In this document: positions 1-6,910 of the stretch, one piece after another
Numbering within the stretch: the stretch's first letter is position 1
Layout of the letters: every line of letters starts with the position of its first letter
NCBI RefSeq assembly: GCF_029581195.1
Contig: NZ_CP120737.1
Location: 4,503,001 to 4,567,000 of the forward strand
Length of the DNA: 64,000 nucleotides
Direction: 5' to 3'
Source: Solwaraspora sp. WMMD791
Lineage (GTDB): Bacteria > Actinomycetota > Actinomycetes > Mycobacteriales > Micromonosporaceae
The notes under the pieces: model-generated
What the model was told of the DNA's origin: nothing
What the model saw: only the letters and a program-made list of their open reading frames with translations
Database searches by the model: none
Position numbers and translations under genes: made by a program

Positions 1-4
1 AACC

Positions 5-132
5 TCTGGACAAGTTGTGGACAGCCGGCCGCAGCCTGTGCACAACCTTGTGCACAGGCTGTGGAAAACTCGTTCGCCGCGCGGTCGACCCGGCGCTGAG
101 CTGGGGCTACGCTGTCCACAGCCGGTGGACAG
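5..132. promoter_or_regulatory. cluster of degenerate DnaA-box-like 9-mers with a 14-bp inverted repeat
   Basis: Several 9-mers lie within one mismatch of the actinobacterial DnaA box TTGTCCACA or its complement, at 5-13, 16-24, 37-45, 48-56 and 112-120; weaker ones are at 60-68 and 124-132. Positions 32-45 and 48-61 form a perfect 14-bp inverted repeat with a 2-nt centre, so it could also be a terminator of a gene left of the window. No exact consensus box is present. It lies upstream of the plus-strand gene starting at 238. DnaA binding is inference. Confidence 0.4.
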
Positions 133-237
133 AATTCGTCACCAGGCTGCTGGCCCGGGTACCGGCTAGTATCGGCGGTGACTGTGTCGCCGGCTCAGCC
201 GATCATGGCTGGATAGCGAAGGGGCGAGGCTCCGGCG

Positions 238-2295
238 GTGGACTACCGGGATTGGGAGTACGGCGACCGCGCTCCGCGTGAGCGGCGGCCTGCTCCTCGT
301 TGGTCCGATGACGCCGAGGTCGACCCGACGCCACGGTCGCGTCGCGCCCGGTACGCCGAGTCGGGTGACGCCGACGAACCGCCGCGAGGGCGTCGCCGAC
401 GCTACGACCCCGACGACGAGCCACCGGACCGGGGCGCTGGACCGGGCGGCGCCCGGTGGGCGCTGCCCGCCGGGCCGTCCGCCGCCGACCACTGGCAACC
501 GACCGACCACGGCAGCCGGTCCCCGGCGCAGGACCGGCCATGGGACGGGGGCCGGTCCGGGGACCGTGACCGACCGGCCGACTGGGACGACCGGGCAGCC
601 ACCGCGGGCCGGGGCGACCGGGGCGACCAGGCTGGGCGGGGCGACCGGGGCGGGCGGCATCGCGACGGCTCGTGGCAGATCCCGGAGCAACCCACGCGTA
701 GTCGCCGCCGGACGGTCGGCCGGCGTCGCGCACCCGAGGATCCGATCTCGGGCGGGCCGATCTCCGGCAGTCCCGCCTCGGGTGGACCGGTCTCCCCGGC
801 CCCGACCTCCGGCGGCCGTCGTGGCTGGCAGCGCGACCCGCCGCTGAGCGACGCCGGGCCGGTCAGCCGCTGGTCCGACGAACCGCGCACCTCCTGGTCC
901 GACGAACCGCGCACACCATGGTCCGACGAACCGAGTACGTCGTGGTCCGCGCCCCCGGCCAGATGGTCACCGGCACCCGGTGACCGCCCCGCCGACGACG
1001 ACAGTTGGCTCTCCCGTGGCCCGGACCGCGAACCGGACGACCTGGCCGACGCGCCACCCCGGCGGCGACGGCGACGTAGCGGCGAGGCGGGGCCGCGTCG
1101 CGGGTACGACGACACCGCGCAGTGGCTGCCCGACGACGCCCCACCGGGCCGGCGTACCGACAGCGCCCGACGACCGGTGCCCCGGCAGCGTGCGATCGGC
1201 GGTCGTGGCGACGGCGGACCAGGCGAGCACACCGTCGGCTGGTCCCGCGACGACCGGTGGTCGGCCGCCGCCGACCACACCAGCGAATGGTCCCGCGACG
1301 ACGCATGGTCGGCAGCAGCCGACTACACCAGCGAGTGGACCCGGCCGCCGGCTGACGACCGGCAACGCGAGTCCGGCCGGGCCGTTCGCCGTACCCGCGC
1401 CGCCCGCCGCGAGATCGAGGCACCGAGGCGGGAGCAGCCACGCGAGATCGACGGTTGGTCGCGTACCGCGTCGGCGCCGCGCGCGATCGGCCCGGGCCCG
1501 TCGGCGGCGCCGACCAGCGCGGGCCGGGGCCACCGCGACGGCGGGGACGACCCGGCGCTGTTCGACGGCTGGCGGGCCGCCAGCGACTACACCCAGCAGT
1601 GGGACCGGGACGACGATCCGCAGAGCTGGCCGACCGGCAGTCGGACCGGGGCCCGCAAGCGACGTGCGCTGGAGGCCGGCGGGTACGCCGACGAAATCCC
1701 GCCGGTCGACCCGTGGCCCGAGGTCGAACCTGGCCGCGAAGGCACCTTCTGGTCCGGGACCCGACTGGCCGCCGACGACCCCCGGTGGGTCGAGACGCCG
1801 TCGTCCGCCCCTCGGTCGCCGGTGGTGGCACTGCCCAGCGCCCCGCGCTCGCGGGTACTGCCGGAGCAGCGGCCACGCCCCCGGTACGAACCACCGTCGC
1901 AGCGGCGGCTCACCTACCGCATCGACGACGAACTCATCGACGCCGACCAGGGCGGTTACCTCTCTTCGTTGCTCTACACGGCGGCCTGGTACGCCCTGCC
2001 GGTGGTGGCGTTCCTGATCTGGAGCCTCACCCTGGACGGCACCCCCGCCACGAACGACTGCGTCCTGGGCGTGGACGGCGACTGCCTGTCCGCCCGTGCC
2101 CAGGCGATCAGCTCGCTGCTCGCGGCGGCACCCGCTTTCGCGTACGCGCTGATGATCTCCCTGGTCCTCGCCGTCCTGATCCGGTGGGTGAGCGGGACCT
2201 GGCGGGCGTCGAGTGTCGGCCTGGCGGCGGCCGTCATCGGAGGTGGCATGTCGCAGGTCGTGGCGAGCGCCATCACCGGTCAGCCGATCGGTTGA
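238..2295 (+). CDS. disordered Arg/Asp/Trp-rich protein with C-terminal membrane segments
   Basis: I do not recognise a named family for this 685-residue protein. Residues 1 to about 560 are low complexity, rich in Arg, Asp, Pro, Gly and Ser. They contain a short tandem repeat of the form WSDEPRT (near residues 215-235) and a longer repeat built on WSRDDxWSAAADxTSEW (near 335-370). The last 110 residues are ordered and carry three hydrophobic segments (about 574-600, 624-651, 657-680), with two cysteines between the first two. This suggests a long cytoplasmic disordered region tethered to the membrane. The GTG start at 238 has GAGG about 8 nt upstream. It probably is not co-transcribed with the lipoprotein gene, which begins 93 bp later. 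Function unknown. Confidence 0.75.
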   Translation: MDYRDWEYGDRAPRERRPAPRWSDDAEVDPTPRSRRARYAESGDADEPPRGRRRRYDPDDEPPDRGAGPGGARWALPAGPSAADHWQPTDHGSRSPAQDRPWDGGRSGDRDRPADWDDRAATAGRGDRGDQAGRGDRGGRHRDGSWQIPEQPTRSRRRTVGRRRAPEDPISGGPISGSPASGGPVSPAPTSGGRRGWQRDPPLSDAGPVSRWSDEPRTSWSDEPRTPWSDEPSTSWSAPPARWSPAPGDRPADDDSWLSRGPDREPDDLADAPPRRRRRRSGEAGPRRGYDDTAQWLPDDAPPGRRTDSARRPVPRQRAIGGRGDGGPGEHTVGWSRDDRWSAAADHTSEWSRDDAWSAAADYTSEWTRPPADDRQRESGRAVRRTRAARREIEAPRREQPREIDGWSRTASAPRAIGPGPSAAPTSAGRGHRDGGDDPALFDGWRAASDYTQQWDRDDDPQSWPTGSRTGARKRRALEAGGYADEIPPVDPWPEVEPGREGTFWSGTRLAADDPRWVETPSSAPRSPVVALPSAPRSRVLPEQRPRPRYEPPSQRRLTYRIDDELIDADQGGYLSSLLYTAAWYALPVVAFLIWSLTLDGTPATNDCVLGVDGDCLSARAQAISSLLAAAPAFAYALMISLVLAVLIRWVSGTWRASSVGLAAAVIGGGMSQVVASAITGQPIG

Positions 2296-2388
2296 CGGCC
2301 GTTCGGTCGTGGCAGGGTGCCCCGGCGGCGACGGTTCGACGACCGATCGAGCTGGTCCGGGCGGCGTAACCACTCGTACCATCGGTCG

Positions 2389-3627
2389 ATGCCCAGCAGA
2401 CCTCGGGCGGTCAGGCGCACCCTGACCGGCCTCGTCACGATGGTGCTGCTCGCCGGTTGCGGCGACGCGGCCGGCGCCGGGTCGGGGCCGGCCGGTACGG
2501 CGACCGACGCACCGACGTCGTCGCCGCCGGATCCCATCGCGACCGTGGCGTCACCCGGCGGCGACGCCGGGCTCGGCCCGGCCCCGCCGCCGGCCACCCC
2601 TGCCGGCGCGCCGAGCGCTGACGGCGGTTCCCCCGGCGAGCCTGCCGGCAACCCCGACGGGGCCGCCGACGTGCCGGCGCACGCGCGGGCGGTCGACACC
2701 AGCCGGCCCACCCGGACCGTCGGCGACGGCACGCCGGCCAGCTGCACCTCGGACGCGGTCGTGTCGGCGGTCGCCGCCGGCGGGATCCTCACCTTCGCCT
2801 GCGGCCCGCAGCCGGTGGTCATCGTGTTGAAGCAGACGGCGAAGGTACGCAACGCGGCCAGCCGGCGGGTGGTGCTCGACGGTGGCGGTCTGGTCACCCT
2901 CAGCGGCGGCGGCGAACGGCGCATCCTCTACATGAACACCTGCGACGAGGCGCAGGGCTGGACGACCTCGCACTGCAACGACCAGGACCATCCCGAGCTG
3001 GTCGTGCAGAACCTGACGTTCGCCGACGGCGACGCCACCGGCGAGCGGGTCGACGGCGGTGGCGGGGGCGCGATCTTCGTACGCGGCGGTCGGTTCCGGG
3101 TCGTCGACAGCCGGTTCGTCCGCAACCGCTGCGACCCGACCGGTCCGGACCTGGGCGGCGCGGCGATCCGGGTGCTGGACCAGTGGCAGGACCAACCGGT
3201 GTACGTGGTGGGCAGCACCTTCGGCGGCGCGCCGGACGACGGCGGAGTGTGCGCCAACGGTGGCGCACTGAGCAGCATCGGCGTCTCGTGGATCGTGTTG
3301 AACAGCGTGCTGACCCACAACGCGGCGGTCGGACATGGCGCGAACCCGGCGAAGCCGGGCACCCCTGGTGGTGGCAGCGGTGGCGCGATCTACGCCGACG
3401 GCAACCGGTTCACGGTGACCGTCGCCGGCAGCGTGGTCGCCGACAACACGGCGAAGGAGGGGGGCGGGGCGATCTTCTTCGTCAGCAACGACCGGTCCGG
3501 CACCTTGGAGGTGACCGGCTCGGTGCTGCGGCGCAACTTCAACGACGGCTTCGCCACGGCTGGCTACCCGGGGATCTTCTTTCTCGGTGCGGGAGAACCG
3601 GTGGTGGTCTCCAGCACTCTGCGCTGA
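2389..3627 (+). CDS. putative beta-helix-repeat lipoprotein
   Basis: The 412-residue product starts with a basic n-region and a hydrophobic stretch ending in the lipobox LLAGC, so it should be a lipid-anchored, surface-exposed protein. After a Pro/Ala/Ser-rich linker (to about residue 100) comes a domain resembling right-handed parallel beta-helix proteins. It has recurring Gly-rich turns such as DGGGGGAIFVRGG and GGGSGGAIYADGNRF, and runs ending in DSRF, GSTF and NSVL. Such folds are common in polysaccharide lyases and polymorphic outer-membrane-like repeats. No catalytic motif is obvious, so an adhesin or structural role is equally possible. Start chosen at ATG 2389 because the signal peptide begins there; an in-frame upstream start at 2317 would add an uncharacteristic arginine-rich leader. 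Confidence 0.75.
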   Translation: MPSRPRAVRRTLTGLVTMVLLAGCGDAAGAGSGPAGTATDAPTSSPPDPIATVASPGGDAGLGPAPPPATPAGAPSADGGSPGEPAGNPDGAADVPAHARAVDTSRPTRTVGDGTPASCTSDAVVSAVAAGGILTFACGPQPVVIVLKQTAKVRNAASRRVVLDGGGLVTLSGGGERRILYMNTCDEAQGWTTSHCNDQDHPELVVQNLTFADGDATGERVDGGGGGAIFVRGGRFRVVDSRFVRNRCDPTGPDLGGAAIRVLDQWQDQPVYVVGSTFGGAPDDGGVCANGGALSSIGVSWIVLNSVLTHNAAVGHGANPAKPGTPGGGSGGAIYADGNRFTVTVAGSVVADNTAKEGGGAIFFVSNDRSGTLEVTGSVLRRNFNDGFATAGYPGIFFLGAGEPVVVSSTLR

Positions 3628-3684
3628 TCCGGCACGGCTCCCGGCCGGCCTCCGGCACGACCCCGATCACGACTCACGCTCACG

Positions 3685-3720
3685 GCGAAGGGACCACACC
3701 GGTCGGTGTGGTCCCTTCGC
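3685..3720. terminator. bidirectional hairpin terminator between convergent genes
   Basis: A perfect 16-bp stem (3685-3700 with 3705-3720) and a 4-nt loop lie between the lipoprotein gene and the oppositely oriented rplI operon. There is no U-run, as is usual in high-GC actinobacteria. It is placed to stop transcription from both sides. Confidence 0.75.
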
Positions 3721-3743
3721 TGAGCTGCGCTCGGGTGGCCGGG

Positions 3744-4193
3744 CTACTTGGCCTGGAGCACGTTGAGGTTGAACGTCGCGGTGACGTCCGGGTGGAGCTT
3801 GACCTTCACCGGGTAGGTGCCGACCGACTTGATGTGGCCGGACAGCTCCAGCCGTCGACGGTCCAGCGCCGGCCCACCGGCGGTACGGACGGCGTCGACG
3901 ACCTCGGCCGGGGTGACCGAGCCGAACAGTCGACCGCCCTCGCCGGCCCGCGCGGTCAGGGTGACCGTGAGGTTCTCCAACTGCCCCTTGACCTCGTTGG
4001 CGTGGCCGAGGTCGCGGATCTCCCGTGCGGACCGGGCTCGCTTGATCGAGGTGACCTGCTTCTCCGCGCCCTTGGTCCAGGTGATCGCGTAGCCCTGGGG
4101 CAGCAGGTAGTTACGGCCGTAGCCGTTCTTGACCTCGACGATGTCCCCGGGGGAACCGAGCCCAGACACCTCCTGAGTCAGGATGATCTTCAT
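3744..4193 (-). CDS. rplI: 50S ribosomal protein L9 (bL9)
   Basis: The 149-residue protein begins MKIILTQEVSGLGSPGD and continues with VKNGYGRNYLLPQGYA, the signature of the L9 N-terminal domain. A helical connector (about residues 45-80) leads to the C-terminal rRNA-binding domain. Length is normal for the family. It is the last gene of the rpsF-ssb-rpsR-rplI operon, 14 bp after rpsR, with a GGAGG ribosome-binding site 7 nt before the ATG. L9 binds 23S rRNA at the base of the L1 stalk and supports frame maintenance. Confidence 0.97.
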   Translation of the reverse strand: MKIILTQEVSGLGSPGDIVEVKNGYGRNYLLPQGYAITWTKGAEKQVTSIKRARSAREIRDLGHANEVKGQLENLTVTLTARAGEGGRLFGSVTPAEVVDAVRTAGGPALDRRRLELSGHIKSVGTYPVKVKLHPDVTATFNLNVLQAK

Positions 4194-4207
4194 ATCGGTG
4201 CCTCCGC

Positions 4208-4447
4208 TCAGCGAGCCGTCGTGGTGTACGGCAGGAGCGCCATCTCACGGGCGTTCTTGACCGCACGGGCGATCTGCCGCTGCTGCTGGGAGGTCACTCC
4301 GGTCACCCGCCGGGCGCGGATCTTGCCGCGGTCGGAGATGAACTTGCGCAGCAGAGCGGTGTCCTTGTAGTCGATATAGGTGATCCCGTCCTTGTCGAGC
4401 GGGTTCACCTTCTTCTTCGGCTTGCGAAGTGCCGCAGCCTTGGCCAT
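4208..4447 (-). CDS. rpsR: 30S ribosomal protein S18 (bS18), cysteine-free form
   Basis: The 79-residue basic protein contains the core [19 protein letters not shown] and the tail segment [20 protein letters not shown] typical of S18. It pairs with S6 on the 30S platform. It has no cysteine, so it is the zinc-free C-minus type found in many actinobacteria alongside or instead of a zinc-binding paralogue. The start at 4447 has GGAG 8 nt upstream. An in-frame ATG at 4489 would add [14 protein letters not shown], but its upstream region overlaps the ssb stop and lacks a good Shine-Dalgarno sequence. Operon with ssb and rplI. Confidence 0.95.
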   Translation of the reverse strand: MAKAAALRKPKKKVNPLDKDGITYIDYKDTALLRKFISDRGKIRARRVTGVTSQQQRQIARAVKNAREMALLPYTTTAR

Positions 4448-4490
4448 TGATCTTGCTCCTGGTTTGCGATCGCGGGCGTTGTTAGCCATA

Positions 4491-5006
4491 TCAGAATGGG
4501 GGTTCCTCGTCGAAGTTCCCGCCGCCCGATCGAGCAGACGAGGCAGCTGGCGCGGCCGTGGCCCAAGGGTCGTCGAAGTTTCCGCCGCCCTGGTTACCGC
4601 CGCCTCCGGAACCACCGAAGCCGCCGCCACCAGCTCCGGACCGGGACATCTTCTGCACCTTCGCCGTGGCGTACCGCAGCGACGGGCCGATCTCGTCCAC
4701 TTCCAGTTCGATGACGGTCCGCTTCTCGCCCTCGCGGGTCTCGTACGACCGCTGCCGCAGTCGACCCGAGACGATCACCCGGGCACCCCGCTGGAGCGAC
4801 TCGGCGACGTGCTCGGCCGCCTGACGCCACACCGTGCAGGACAGGAAGAGCGGCTCGCCGTCCTTCCATTCGCCGGAGGCCTTGTCCATGAACCGGGGCG
4901 TCGAGGCGACCCGGAACTTGGCCACCGCCGCTCCGGAAGGGGTAAAACGCAATTCAGGATCATCGGTCAGGTTGCCGATGACCGTGATGGTGGTATCTCC
5001 TGCCAT
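4491..5006 (-). CDS. ssb: single-stranded DNA-binding protein
   Basis: The 171-residue protein has an N-terminal OB fold (about residues 1-110) with [20 protein letters not shown] and the motif [22 protein letters not shown] Gly-rich linker ([17 protein letters not shown]) follows, then the acidic tip NFDEEPPF, the DPF-type tail that recruits replication and repair partners. It coats single-stranded DNA during replication. Start at 5006 was chosen because GAGGAG lies 6 nt upstream; the ATG at 5012 would sit directly on that site. Between rpsF and rpsR, the usual bacterial arrangement. Confidence 0.97.
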   Translation of the reverse strand: MAGDTTITVIGNLTDDPELRFTPSGAAVAKFRVASTPRFMDKASGEWKDGEPLFLSCTVWRQAAEHVAESLQRGARVIVSGRLRQRSYETREGEKRTVIELEVDEIGPSLRYATAKVQKMSRSGAGGGGFGGSGGGGNQGGGNFDDPWATAAPAASSARSGGGNFDEEPPF

Positions 5007-5107
5007 GACCATCTCCTCGCGCGCTCAGTCGATCCCTGGCTCAAGGCTGCCAGAGCCCTGTGACAGGTTCGATGCGGCGGCTGTCGGGCGTACCTGCTGG
5101 GACGCGG

Positions 5108-5398
5108 TCAGCGCGTTTCCGGCCGAATGACCTTGGTGCGCAGGACCGACTCGTTGAGCCGCAGCTGTCGGTCCAGCTCGGCGACGGCGTCCGGATTTGC
5201 CTGCAGGTCGATGACGGCGTAGATGCCTTCCGCCTTCTTGTTGATCTCGAAGGAGAGGCGGCGACGGCCCCAGACGTCGAGTTTCTCGACTGAGCCACCG
5301 GCGGTCCGGATCACGTTCAGGTACGTGTCGAGCGAGGGCGCGACCGTGCGCTCCTCGAGGCTGGGATCGAGAATCACCATGATCTCGTAATGACGCAA
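5108..5398 (-). CDS. rpsF: 30S ribosomal protein S6 (bS6)
   Basis: The 96-residue product reads [15 protein letters not shown] at the N-terminus, then [20 protein letters not shown], then [19 protein letters not shown], which defines S6. First gene of the rpsF-ssb-rpsR-rplI operon. The start is a TTG at 5398 preceded by AGGAGGTGAG at a spacing of about 9 nt; no ATG or GTG is available at the right place. S6 forms a heterodimer with S18 in the 30S platform. Confidence 0.96.
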   Translation of the reverse strand: MRHYEIMVILDPSLEERTVAPSLDTYLNVIRTAGGSVEKLDVWGRRRLSFEINKKAEGIYAVIDLQANPDAVAELDRQLRLNESVLRTKVIRPETR

Positions 5399-5564
5399 GA
5401 CGTACTCACCTCCTGTGGGCTTGGCGGCCACGGTCCTTCCGTGGCAGGAGGTCCAGCGTCGTGGCGCGGGCGGCAGATCAGGTGACCTGGCGACTGCGCA
5501 ACCGGACAAGGATAGCTGGTCGTCGGCGACGAACATCGGTCCACCCCGGCTACCGGCAGTCGGG

Positions 5565-5590
5565 GTGCCACCGGCTGCGGCCGGTGGCAC
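5565..5590. terminator. possible hairpin in the rpsF upstream region
   Basis: A 10-bp perfect inverted repeat (5565-5574 and 5581-5590) with a 6-nt loop lies in the 321-bp stretch between rpsF and the small membrane-protein gene. It could terminate the minus-strand gene that ends at 5720, or belong to the rpsF leader. No other feature is seen in 5399-5719. Confidence 0.35.
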
Positions 5591-5719
5591 GGGATGCACG
5601 AGCCGCGGGGCGCCCTGTCCGCATTCTTTGGGTGGGACCTGGGGAGGAACGACCACACCGACGAGGTTGGACGAGAAGCGCCCCGCGGAGCCTGTGCAGT
5701 TGTCCGGCGGAGCCGGCCA

Positions 5720-5902
5720 TCAGGGCAGGTGTCGTGCCTTCTGCCCGTGTTGCACGATAATAACCCTGATCGCAGCTACAGACGTGCCAATCACCGTAAT
5801 TAACGCTACAAGCGCTAAAAGTCCGATTGGCTGCTCATGACCTGACAGGTCGGCAAGCCACGAGTCGGCGTGTCCGAGGCTGAAGGACAGCTGCGTCGAC
5901 AT
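5720..5902 (-). CDS. small single-pass membrane protein, 60 residues
   Basis: A 60-codon gene starts at ATG 5902 with AGGAGAG about 5 nt upstream. Residues 1-24 are polar (MSTQLSFSLGHADSW). Residues 25-52 form one transmembrane segment (PIGLLALVALITVIGTSVAA), and a short basic tail QHGQKARHLP follows, so the C-terminus is probably cytoplasmic. It is divergent from the endonuclease IV gene and upstream of the rpsF operon on the same strand. No family recognised. The good ribosome-binding site and clean membrane topology argue that it is translated. Confidence 0.65.
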   Translation of the reverse strand: MSTQLSFSLGHADSWLADLSGHEQPIGLLALVALITVIGTSVAAIRVIIVQHGQKARHLP

Positions 5903-6118
5903 GGTCTCTCCTGCCCGGACGGCGGGCCGGCACGCCAACCGAAGGCTCGGTCGGGCCGGACGTCCACCAGGACCAACGACCGCACACCGCCGGCGGTGAC
6001 GCCAGCCGGCGCGCGACCCCGGGACCGGGCGGCGGTACCGACGGTCGCGGCGTGGTGTCGGCCGCCTCGGGCCAACACCGTGCCCACACCCTCGGCCCGG
6101 CCACGTAGGCTCGCCCCC

Positions 6119-6910
6119 ATGCGTATCGGAGCCCACGTCGACCCCACCGACCCGCTCGCTGAGGCCACCGACCGTCACGCCGACGCCGTCCAGTTCTTCC
6201 TGGCCGATCCGCAGGGCTGGAAGGCCCCGACGCCACGGACCGACGCGGCCCGGCTGCGCGAGTCCGGCGTCGACGTCTACGTCCACGCGCCGTACGTCAT
6301 CAACGTCGCCACCTCCAACAACCGGATCCGGATTCCGAGTCGCAAGCTGCTGGTGAGCCACGCCGCCCACGCTCACGAGGTCGGCGCCAAGGGGCTCATC
6401 GTGCACGGTGGACACGTCAACCGTGGCGACGACCCGGCGGTGGGCTTCGCCAACTGGCGCAAGACCTTCGCCTACGCCAAGGAGCAGGGCGGATTCCCAC
6501 TCCCGGTGTTGATCGAGAACACCGCTGGTGGCGACAACGCCTGTGCCCGCCGGTTCGAATCGCTCGCCCGGTTGTGGGATGCCATCGGCGAGTTCGAGCC
6601 GGGCTTCTGCCTCGACACCTGCCACGCCCATGCCGCCGGCGAGGACCTGCTCGGCATCGTCGACCGGATCAAGGCGATCACCGGCCGGATCGACCTGATC
6701 CACGCCAACGGCTCGAAGGACGGCTTCGACAGCGGCCGGGACCGGCACGAGAATCTCCAGGCCGGGTCGATCGACCCGGAGCTCATCGTCGCAGCGGTCC
6801 GCGCCGCCGACGCACCGGTGATCGTCGAGACCCCCGGCGGGGCAGACGGCCAGGCGGCCGACATCGACTACCTCCGGCAACGCCTGGGTCAGCAGGACCC
6901 GCCGCGATGA
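6119..6910 (+). CDS. nfo: deoxyribonuclease IV (AP endonuclease)
   Basis: The 263-residue TIM-barrel protein carries the three metal-binding signature regions of endonuclease IV: IENTAGGDN, CLDTCHAHAAGED and HANGSKDGFDSGRDRHE. Additional ligands lie in HAPYVIN, VHGGHV and the final VETPGG. The enzyme hydrolyses the 5-prime phosphodiester at abasic sites in base excision repair, using three zinc ions. Start at ATG 6119 gives MRIGAHVD, the usual family N-terminus; an upstream in-frame extension is not family-like. The stop overlaps the start of the next gene by 4 nt (ATGA), so the two are translationally coupled. Confidence 0.93.
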   Translation: MRIGAHVDPTDPLAEATDRHADAVQFFLADPQGWKAPTPRTDAARLRESGVDVYVHAPYVINVATSNNRIRIPSRKLLVSHAAHAHEVGAKGLIVHGGHVNRGDDPAVGFANWRKTFAYAKEQGGFPLPVLIENTAGGDNACARRFESLARLWDAIGEFEPGFCLDTCHAHAAGEDLLGIVDRIKAITGRIDLIHANGSKDGFDSGRDRHENLQAGSIDPELIVAAVRAADAPVIVETPGGADGQAADIDYLRQRLGQQDPPR

